Shown here: positions 23,397 to 28,615 of the stretch, one piece after another | How the letters are laid out: each line of letters opens with the position of its first letter | Numbering within the stretch: the first letter of the stretch is position 1 | Source of the DNA: UBA11475 sp045593005 | GTDB taxonomy: Bacteria; Bacillota; Clostridia; Christensenellales; Borkfalkiaceae | Reading direction: 5' to 3' | DNA length: 28,615 nucleotides | NCBI GenBank assembly: GCA_045593005.1 | Contig: JAZNVV010000051.1 | Coordinates: forward strand, 1 to 28,615 | The notes under the pieces: model-generated | What the model saw: the letters and a program-made list of their open reading frames with translations, nothing else | Told to the model about the DNA's origin: nothing | Databases searched by the model: none | Position numbers and translations under genes: made by a program

Positions 23397-23417
23397 TAAA
23401 AAACGCCTTACGGCGTT
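23397..23417 (-). terminator. Intrinsic terminator of the zinc-ribbon gene
   Basis: On the minus strand AACGCC-GTAA-GGCGTT followed by TTTTATT, 13 bp past the stop. Confidence 0.75.
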
Positions 23418-23429
23418 AATTAATTTTCT

Positions 23430-23732
23430 TTATGCTAAAAGCCCTAAACAACTAAACCCCATAGCCCCTAAAATAATAGGTAAAAATATCCATAAAACTA
23501 AACCTGTAAAAGCACCGTGTGCGCAAGATCCAGCACGTAGAGGACAATCTTTTCTCCAAACTATCCATAAAATAAAACCTAAAAGAGGTATTAAAAGGGA
23601 CAAGATAAACATAAAAACGTCGTCGTCATCATTAGCTTTTGGGACGTCTTTATAATTATCGGTTGCGCAACCACACTTTGGACAAATTACAGCATCATCT
23701 AATATCTCTGCTCCACATTGTTTACAAAACAT
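23430..23732 (-). CDS. Zinc-ribbon small membrane protein
   Basis: 100 residues. The N-terminus MFCKQCGAEILDDAVICPKCG holds two CxxC knuckles of a zinc ribbon. An acidic linker (NDDDDV) follows, and then two hydrophobic segments (FILSLLIPLLGFILWIVW and GLVLWIFLPIILGAMGF). This two-helix zinc-ribbon layout is common in Firmicutes, without a defined function. AAAGGAG lies before the ATG. The gene diverges from the XRE regulator, and its promoter spacer is filled exactly by one of two palindromic operators, so it is very likely that regulator's target. Confidence 0.8.
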   Translation of the reverse strand: MFCKQCGAEILDDAVICPKCGCATDNYKDVPKANDDDDVFMFILSLLIPLLGFILWIVWRKDCPLRAGSCAHGAFTGLVLWIFLPIILGAMGFSCLGLLA

Positions 23733-23758
23733 TTTTTTATTCTCCTTTGTTTTTTAAC

Positions 23759-23787
23759 ATTATATTCCCATTTTAATGGGAAGTCAA
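23759..23787 (-). promoter_or_regulatory. Promoter of the zinc-ribbon gene, overlapped by operator 1
   Basis: On the minus strand TTGACT (23787-23782), a 17-bp spacer and TATAAT (23764-23759). Operator 1 (23765-23782) occupies the whole spacer. Confidence 0.75.
23765..23782. promoter_or_regulatory. Palindromic operator 1 (XRE regulator)
   Basis: TTCCCATTTTAATGGGAA, a perfect palindrome of 7-bp arms around TTTA. It sits between the -35 and -10 boxes of the zinc-ribbon promoter. Confidence 0.7.
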
Positions 23788-23793
23788 GTAATT

Positions 23794-23811
23794 TTCCCAC
23801 TTTTATGGGAA
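23794..23811. promoter_or_regulatory. Palindromic operator 2 (XRE regulator)
   Basis: TTCCCACTTTTATGGGAA, 29 bp centre-to-centre from operator 1. It is followed by TATAAT at 23814-23819, the likely -10 box of the XRE gene, implying autoregulation. Confidence 0.7.
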
Positions 23812-23832
23812 TATATAATAAAGGGGTTATAT

Positions 23833-24036
23833 ATGGAAAAGTTTGGGGACAAATTAAAAGCCTTGCGTAAAGAGGCTGGTTTAGGTCAAATCGCGCTTGC
23901 AAACGCATTAGAGGTTGGTAAATCGGTTATCAGTTTATGGGAACTAAACAAGGCTGACCCGACTTTGACTAATTTAATTAAAATAGCAAAATATTTTCAA
24001 GTATCTATTGATTATCTTGCTGGTTTAGAAGATTAA
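23833..24036 (+). CDS. XRE-family (Cro/CI-type) transcriptional regulator
   Basis: 67-residue stand-alone helix-turn-helix: FGDKLKALRKEAGLGQIALA, then VGKSVISLWELNKADPTLTN, then IKIAKYFQVSIDYLAGLED, each part typical of the five-helix HTH_3 fold. There is no sensor domain, so it probably acts as a small dimeric repressor. It diverges from the zinc-ribbon gene, with two near-identical palindromes between them. AAGGGG lies before the ATG at 23833. However, the nearest TATAAT ends only 13 nt before the ATG, so a transcript from it would begin within that site and carry a leader of about 7 nt. Confidence 0.9.
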   Translation: MEKFGDKLKALRKEAGLGQIALANALEVGKSVISLWELNKADPTLTNLIKIAKYFQVSIDYLAGLED

Positions 24037-24039
24037 AAA

Positions 24040-24064
24040 ACGCAGTTTTTTACTGCGTTTTTTT
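24040..24064. terminator. Bidirectional intrinsic terminator, XRE and MORN genes
   Basis: ACGCAGT-TTTTT-ACTGCGT with A and T runs on both sides, between the convergent XRE and MORN genes. Confidence 0.85.
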
Positions 24065-24488
24065 ATTTCTTAAAATAAAGCGAGCCGTCTTTATAGTAAA
24101 CGGGTACGACTTCGCCGTCGGTCATTGTCATTATTCCGTCGCCGACGCCCCTGCCTTTACTAAAAGTACAGTCAACCGTAGCGCCGTTTGTTAGTTTTAT
24201 ATGCATTTTGCCGTGCTTATGTCCGAACTGAAATTCCCCTTCATAAACGGTGCCATCAGAATATATTTCCCTCCCGACACCGTGCCTTAATGAGTTTAAA
24301 AATTCACCTTCGTAAGTAAATGCTGGACAGACCATCTTACCTGTGCCGTTTAGGTGATTATTTTCCCACTTGCCCGAAATAGAAACGCCGTTTTGAGTAT
24401 ATACGCCGTTACCGTCGCGAACGTTACCTATACACTCACCAACATACGTTGCGCCGTTATCGTATTCTAAATTATTATGCTCTCTCAT
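24063..24488 (-). CDS. MORN-repeat protein
   Basis: 141 residues from the chosen start (MREHNNLEYDNGATYVGE). It contains about four or five MORN-type repeats (YVGECIGNVRDGNGVYTQNG, YEGEFLNSLRHGVGREIYSDG, YEGEFQFGHKHG), which form a beta sheet linked to membrane or lipid association; no catalytic domain is present. The ATG at 24488 overlaps the hydrolase stop by 14 bp and has GGAG 6 nt upstream, so it is translationally coupled to the hydrolase. Its role in the group is unknown; binding a lipid or envelope partner is a guess. Confidence 0.8.
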   Translation of the reverse strand: MREHNNLEYDNGATYVGECIGNVRDGNGVYTQNGVSISGKWENNHLNGTGKMVCPAFTYEGEFLNSLRHGVGREIYSDGTVYEGEFQFGHKHGKMHIKLTNGATVDCTFSKGRGVGDGIMTMTDGEVVPVYYKDGSLYFKK

Positions 24489-25368
24489 CAATAACTCCGT
24501 CAGCAAAATCCTTGATTTTATCCATAGCGACGTCGGCATTAATATCGTTAAGATATTCGTGACGGACACCTTCAGCAAGGTAGGTTTTAACGTTAATACC
24601 AGAACTTAAATATCTATCTTCAAGTTTACTAACGCCAACAGCAAAATCACCGACAGGGTCGTTACAACCGGCAATTAAAAGAACTGGAATTTTAACCGTA
24701 CTTAAAACTTTTTTATTATAAAGTTTTTTAGTGTTTAAAAACATTGATTTGTAAAAGTTATAACTGCACACAAACCCACAATATTTATCGCTATCGTATC
24801 TTTCGTTTTCTTCAGGGATAGACGAAATAAACGATCCACCTAACTTCTTTTCATATCCATCAAAAGTAATTTTATGTAGAAGTTTTGCAGGGGCTTTTTC
24901 CCCTTTTATTGCATAGCCTATTTTTGAAATAATTCGCCCACAAGTTAAAAGCAAATTCTTCATATAATTGCTACCACCGATTATAGCGCCACTTATGTTT
25001 TGTGAATATTTTTCTATATATGCCTGCGCTATAAATGAGCCGAAACTATGCCCAAATAATATAATAGGAAGATTATATTTTTCCTTTACGTATCGAGTAA
25101 TTTCTTCTTCGTCAGATAAAATCAAACTGAACATATCGCCCTTTGAATATCCTAAACTATCCTTGTCCGTTTCTCCGTGCCCACGGTGGTCGTCTGCAAC
25201 AACAACGTAACCGTTCTGGTTAAGGAATTTAGCAAAATTATCGTATCTAAGCGCGTGTTCTGCCATACCGTGCACTATTTGAATAACGCCCCTTGGATTA
25301 ACGACGTCGCTATATTCGTATAAAGTTATTTCTTTGCCGTCTTTTGCTGTAAAAATACTCTTAATCAT
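24475..25368 (-). CDS. Alpha/beta hydrolase, monoacylglycerol-lipase-like
   Basis: 297 residues. It has the serine hydrolase fold: oxyanion region QIVHGMAEHALRYDNFAKFL, GHGETD, the nucleophile elbow GHSFG, the acid in LLIAGCNDPVGDF, and a late His in GVRHEYLND. The HGMAEH and GHG patterns are typical of monoacylglycerol lipase / lysophospholipase (Hydrolase_4). No signal peptide is seen, so it is cytoplasmic. The ATG at 25368 overlaps the glpK stop in ATGA, a tight coupling; a GTG three codons earlier is less likely. Released glycerol could be phosphorylated by GlpK. The acyl substrate is not provable from sequence. Confidence 0.85.
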   Translation of the reverse strand: MIKSIFTAKDGKEITLYEYSDVVNPRGVIQIVHGMAEHALRYDNFAKFLNQNGYVVVADDHRGHGETDKDSLGYSKGDMFSLILSDEEEITRYVKEKYNLPIILFGHSFGSFIAQAYIEKYSQNISGAIIGGSNYMKNLLLTCGRIISKIGYAIKGEKAPAKLLHKITFDGYEKKLGGSFISSIPEENERYDSDKYCGFVCSYNFYKSMFLNTKKLYNKKVLSTVKIPVLLIAGCNDPVGDFAVGVSKLEDRYLSSGINVKTYLAEGVRHEYLNDINADVAMDKIKDFADGVIDERA

Positions 25369-26825
25369 AATAAACACTTCTCTACTGCCTTGCAGTAATT
25401 TTTATATAAATTTTCAAACTTTTCTCTATCCGTTGACGGAATAAAAATCTTTTCAGTTTTTCTTAATTTTACTATATCATCAACCGTATAAATATTAAGC
25501 GCTATCAAACAAGCGTATACTGCACCAAGCGCCGTGCTTTCAAGTTCGATAGGACGGTCTAATTTTACGTTTAATACGTCGGATGAAAACTGCATTAAAA
25601 AGTTATTGCACGTTGCTCCACCGTCTGCTCTAATTTCGGTAAGTTTCGTTCCACTACCCTTTTCCATTTCAACAGCCAAATCTTTAGCGCCGTATGCCAT
25701 ACTTTCAAGCACAGCCCTTGCAAAATGGTTGCTGTTCGTCCCCCTTGTGATGCCAGTTATTAAGCCGGTAACGTCGCCACGCCAGTAGGGTGCGCCAAGC
25801 CCTGTGAAAGCAGGAACTATATACACGCCACCGTTGTCGGGCACGGCATTTGCCATTTCTTCCGTTTTGGCAGAATTGTCAAATAGTTTAAGCCCGTCCC
25901 TTAACCATTGAACGGCACTACCTGCGTTAAATACGCTACCTTCAAGCGCATAGGTAATTTTGTCGCCGATTGAATAGCCTATCGTCGTTAACATTTTGCA
26001 TGAACGTTTTGCAGGTGTATCACCCGTGTTAAAGAGCATAAACATACCCGTTCCGTAAGTGATTTTACTTTGACCTTTTTGTAGACAGTTTTGCCCAAAA
26101 AGCGCAGCGTGTTGATCTCCTAAATCTCCTGCAACTGGGATTTTTACACCTTTATAATCAAACGTTCCGTAAACGTCCGTACTGCTTTTTACGGTTGGCA
26201 ATATACCTTTAGGTATATTGAAAAACTCTAAAAGTTCGTCGTCCCACTCTAACGTGTGTATATTGAAAAGCATTGTTCTAGATGCGTTAGTATAGTCCGT
26301 AACGAAATTACCAGTTAATTTATAAATAAGATAACTGTCAATCGTGCCAACGCAAAGTCTATTTTGGCTTATAAGTTCTTGCGCGATAGGAACGTTGTCT
26401 ATTAACCATTTTATTTTTGATGCCGAAAAGTATGCGTCGTTAATAAGTCCTGTTTTTGAATAAATTTTATCTACCGTTTCTTTGTCCATATCTGCGCAAA
26501 ATTTAGCAGTCCGTCTACATTGCCAAACGATAGCGTTATAGATAGGGTGTCCCGTTTCCTTATCCCACATAACAACGGTTTCACGCTGGTTAGTTATACC
26601 TATCCCCTTAACGTCTTGCACGGAACGGGCTTTTTCAAGCATTGAAATAAGCACGGAAAGAGTATTGACGTAAATTTCGTCAGCATCTTCTTCCACCCAA
26701 GACGGCTCGGGATAAATTTGTTTAATTTGACGGGAATCTCCTGCAACGAAAGTGGCTTTTTTTACGTCGTAAAGCATTGCCCTTGTGCTTGTTGTTCCTT
26801 CGTCTATTGCAATAACGTAATTCAT
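25365..26825 (-). CDS. glpK: Glycerol kinase
   Basis: 486-residue FGGY kinase. The ATP-binding start reads IAIDEGTTSTRA; GITNQRETVVMWDKETG, IVWQCRRTAKFC and WLIDNVP are close to GlpK, and GSVFNAGSAVQWLRDGL and ADGGATCNNFLMQF complete the pattern. It phosphorylates glycerol to sn-glycerol 3-phosphate. The GlpK segment normally like GIAGDQQAALFGQ is GDLGDQHAALFGQ here, a subgroup variation. No glpF, glpD or glpP is adjacent; instead two esterase-like genes flank it. The ribosome binding site before the ATG is weak and no convincing promoter is seen, so expression may depend on readthrough past the SGNH terminator. Confidence 0.92.
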   Translation of the reverse strand: MNYVIAIDEGTTSTRAMLYDVKKATFVAGDSRQIKQIYPEPSWVEEDADEIYVNTLSVLISMLEKARSVQDVKGIGITNQRETVVMWDKETGHPIYNAIVWQCRRTAKFCADMDKETVDKIYSKTGLINDAYFSASKIKWLIDNVPIAQELISQNRLCVGTIDSYLIYKLTGNFVTDYTNASRTMLFNIHTLEWDDELLEFFNIPKGILPTVKSSTDVYGTFDYKGVKIPVAGDLGDQHAALFGQNCLQKGQSKITYGTGMFMLFNTGDTPAKRSCKMLTTIGYSIGDKITYALEGSVFNAGSAVQWLRDGLKLFDNSAKTEEMANAVPDNGGVYIVPAFTGLGAPYWRGDVTGLITGITRGTNSNHFARAVLESMAYGAKDLAVEMEKGSGTKLTEIRADGGATCNNFLMQFSSDVLNVKLDRPIELESTALGAVYACLIALNIYTVDDIVKLRKTEKIFIPSTDREKFENLYKNYCKAVEKCLL

Positions 26826-26843
26826 ATAATACCTAGTTTATAT

Positions 26844-26869
26844 AAAAAACTCACACAAAGGTGAGTTTT
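26844..26869 (-). terminator. Intrinsic terminator between SGNH hydrolase and glpK
   Basis: AAAACTCAC-ACAAAG-GTGAGTTTT; the minus strand ends in TTTTTT. It lies 6 bp after the SGNH stop and 20 bp before the glpK start. Confidence 0.75.
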
Positions 26870-26874
26870 ATTAA

Positions 26875-28035
26875 TTAATCTTCAAAAAATTTCGCAAAAA
26901 CAGCCTTCGCCATTTCAAAAGCGCCGTTAGACGTTGGGTGTAAATGGTCGTTTGTAAATGAAGGAAGTATTGCAAGTGGATCGCTTGGATCAGACACAAT
27001 TTTATCAAAGTCGATATATCCGTCGATTTTATCCGTAGTTCTTATCCAGTCGTTTATGCCTTGACGGATGGCTTCACGCTCGGCATTGTGTGATTTGTAA
27101 TATTTAAAAGGCAAAATAGTGCCAAAGTATACTTTTAAACCGTGCTTTCTTGCCGACGCAACGTATTTATCTTCGTATGCGTGGATAATTTCTTCACTTG
27201 ACGGTAAACTTTCTAACGGTCTATAAACAGATCCGTCAGGATGAATAATATCATTTATGCCGTGCAAAATAACAACTGCTTTTGCGCCTTGAACTTGACT
27301 TAAATTTTCGTCAATTCTAACAATACCAGCATCTCCATAATGAATATTAGCCTTATGGTTATACTTACGCAACACTCTGTTACCACTAATAGCCTTTCTA
27401 CAAACGGCAACGTTTTTATCGCTTTTAAGGATAAGTCTTGCAAAATGGTCAGGCCACTCGATAGCCGAGATAGAATCACCATAACAAATAATAGTCGACG
27501 CATCCTCATCATCATTAAGCACGTCCACACCGTAAAGCGCGTACGTTTTTGAACTTTCCATTGATACGTATAGTGGGAACGTTTCAAGATAAGTCCCCTT
27601 TCCTTCCATTACGTAGCCGTAACTATATATGCCCATTAAAGCAGTAGCCGTCGTTAATAACGTTATGTCTTTTATGTAGAAACTAACAGATAAAAAGTCG
27701 CCTTTTTTTACAGGGTAATCAATTTCATCCGAATAGCACGTTTGCCCTGCCTTCATTTTGCATTTATCTTTTTTATTAAAGGTTACTTTTTTAATGTTCG
27801 CCGTAACGTCGTCACGGCATGTGCCGTCTACGTTTGCACAGGTATTTTTGCCCACGGTAACGCTGTCTAAAACAACCTTTTCCGTCCCAAATTTGTTTGA
27901 AAAAAATAATTTAATTTTACTGCCCGATACCATTACTGGCACGTTATATCTTAAAGTAATATCCTTTACGTAAGTTTGCTCACCTGAATACGCTGGGGCT
28001 TCAGCATTACCCCAAGTTGTTACCCATTTTGCCAT
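26875..28035 (-). CDS. SGNH/GDSL hydrolase with N-terminal beta-sandwich domain
   Basis: 386 residues. The first ~170 form a beta-rich domain, as in lipase_GDSL_2 proteins that start MxxWVxTWGxA. Block I is ICYGDSIS, with nucleophile Ser188. Gly and Asn of the oxyanion hole lie in AISGNRVL and HGINDI, and the Asp-His pair in NDHLHPTSNG. It is an esterase or deacetylase of carbohydrate or lipid esters. No signal peptide, so likely cytoplasmic, with an unusual number of cysteines in residues 66-100. GGGAG is the ribosome binding site, and a good promoter lies upstream. It precedes glpK and a lipase-like gene. Confidence 0.87.
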   Translation of the reverse strand: MAKWVTTWGNAEAPAYSGEQTYVKDITLRYNVPVMVSGSKIKLFFSNKFGTEKVVLDSVTVGKNTCANVDGTCRDDVTANIKKVTFNKKDKCKMKAGQTCYSDEIDYPVKKGDFLSVSFYIKDITLLTTATALMGIYSYGYVMEGKGTYLETFPLYVSMESSKTYALYGVDVLNDDEDASTIICYGDSISAIEWPDHFARLILKSDKNVAVCRKAISGNRVLRKYNHKANIHYGDAGIVRIDENLSQVQGAKAVVILHGINDIIHPDGSVYRPLESLPSSEEIIHAYEDKYVASARKHGLKVYFGTILPFKYYKSHNAEREAIRQGINDWIRTTDKIDGYIDFDKIVSDPSDPLAILPSFTNDHLHPTSNGAFEMAKAVFAKFFED

Positions 28036-28101
28036 ATTTAGTTTTCTCCCATTTATCGAAAACGCAAGATGTTGCGTGTTTACACATTATTTTATAATAT
28101 T

Positions 28102-28130
28102 ATTATAACTTCTTTTTTAGTATAATGCAA
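28102..28130 (-). promoter_or_regulatory. SigA-type promoter of the SGNH hydrolase gene
   Basis: On the minus strand TTGCAT (28130-28125), a 17-bp spacer and TATAAT (28107-28102). The ~60-nt leader holds a small hairpin, ACGCAA-GATG-TTGCGT. Confidence 0.7.
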
Positions 28131-28188
28131 GACGTTTTTTTAATTTTTTATGACTATCTCATGGAAAATTTTATTTTAATATAAATAA

Positions 28189-28213
28189 AAAAAGGGCTAA
28201 ATTAGCCCTTTTT
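28189..28213 (-). terminator. Intrinsic terminator of the 44-residue gene
   Basis: AAAAAGGGCTA-AAT-TAGCCCTTTTT, overlapping the stop codon of the small gene. Confidence 0.8.
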
Positions 28214-28346
28214 AATCTTCATCAATAACAGGAACGACCTTTTTGCCGACAATGGCTTTCGTCGGAGAAGAATCTTTAAGCGACGAAATATAATTTTGGT
28301 AATCTTGTTCTGTCAAGTGCGTTACTTTACTTTTCTTTTTAGACAT
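28212..28346 (-). CDS. Small hypothetical protein (44 residues)
   Basis: Encodes a 44-residue protein starting MSKKKSKVTHLTEQDY and ending KKVVPVIDED. It is basic at the N-terminus and acidic at the end, with no membrane helix or known motif. AAGGAG lies 7 nt before the ATG, and the stop overlaps a strong intrinsic terminator, so it looks like a genuine expressed short gene. It follows the frameshifted gene at the right edge by about 55 bp on the same strand and may share its transcript. I do not recognise the family. Confidence 0.6.
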   Translation of the reverse strand: MSKKKSKVTHLTEQDYQNYISSLKDSSPTKAIVGKKVVPVIDED

Positions 28347-28400
28347 AATAATTCTCCTTAAATTAAATGGATAAAACTATTATGACCATATCTTTAATAA

Positions 28401-28615
28401 TTATACTTTTGCTTTTCTTTCACGTACGCCGGTAAATAGATAATCGTTAGGTTTTAACCCGTAAGCCCAACCACACTCTATACCGTGAACAACAATTTCG
28501 CCATCAGTAAAAATCACCAAGCGAAACAACTAACTTTGCGCCAAATTTATTTGCCCTATCAAAAATCACGTTCAAATCTTCTACGGTAGCGTCGTACATA
28601 CCTTTTTTATAGTGA
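28401..28615 (-). pseudogene. Frameshifted C-terminal part of an unrecognised protein (partial)
   Basis: Minus-strand reading from the right edge gives HYKKGMYDATVEDLNVIFDR and then FGAKLVVSLGDF, followed by a TGA at 28506-28504. Beyond an A5/T5 run (28509-28513), the next frame continues smoothly as TDGEIVVHGIECGWAYG and LKPNDYLFTGVRERKAKV to a TAA at 28403-28401. Dropping one base of the T5 run restores a single frame (...SLGDFTDGEIVVHG...). This is therefore either a real frameshift mutation, a homopolymer sequencing error or, less likely, recoding. The gene continues beyond the window. The family is not recognised. Confidence 0.55.

Noticed and set aside
1..28615. CRISPR array, prophage, transposon or defence system
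   Set aside because: No regularly spaced repeats, transposase, integrase, restriction or Cas-like proteins were found on either strand; the gene content is housekeeping and small regulatory units.

Overview
The window looks like chromosomal DNA of a low-GC Bacillota, most likely an uncultured member of the Clostridia. The evidence is the AT-rich composition, canonical TTGACA/TATAAT-type promoters, GGAGG-type ribosome binding sites, a SpoIIID sporulation regulator, RNase J, an EndoA-type MazF, a Firmicutes-style secG-rnr-smpB-ssrA cluster, and the trmR/trhP wobble-uridine pair known from Bacillus. Nearly everything is core housekeeping. I see no rRNA, tRNA, prophage, insertion sequence, CRISPR array or recognisable defence island.

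Layout from left to right. 1-80: the start of a minus-strand gene resembling threonine 3-dehydrogenase. 280-3776 (minus): operon rnj-trmR-trhP, pairing RNA decay with tRNA wobble-uridine modification. 4045-6299 (plus): serC-serA, serine biosynthesis. 6433-8448 (minus): spoIIID, a left-handed beta-helix sugar-nucleotide protein and a nucleotide-sugar dehydratase. 8635-10907 (minus): two-gene ABC exporter with an unusual repeat-bearing leader. 11132-11623 (plus): phosphopantetheinyl transferase whose mRNA is probably leaderless. 11728-12978 (minus): AraC regulator and a solitary MazF. 13125-15560 (minus): copper export pair copZ/copA, with copA also probably leaderless. 15689-16927 (minus): acyltransferase and PH-like membrane protein. 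16966-17172 (minus): an unannotated, promoter- and terminator-bounded structured RNA of about 207 nt resembling 6S RNA. 17280-17495: an FN3 gene remnant. 17716-20964 (minus): tmRNA, smpB, rnr, secG. 21051-23348 (minus): gpmI and an atypical trmB. 23430-24036: a divergent zinc-ribbon/XRE pair sharing two palindromic operators. 24063-28035 (minus): SGNH esterase, glycerol kinase, monoacylglycerol-lipase-like hydrolase and MORN protein, a plausible glycerol-ester salvage group. 28212-28615 (minus): a 44-residue protein and a frameshifted gene that runs off the window.

The observations most worth following are: (a) the 6S-like RNA at 16966-17172; (b) perfect promoters whose -10 box lies exactly 6 nt before an SD-less ATG (copA, the phosphopantetheinyl transferase, and more weakly smpB), which implies leaderless mRNAs; (c) an ABC-transporter leader in which one 3' segment can pair with either of two upstream segments; (d) TrmB with the catalytic-motif Asp replaced by Cys; (e) coupling of glycerol kinase to lipid esterases. 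All functional statements come from reading the sequence and from family knowledge; no database search was run.
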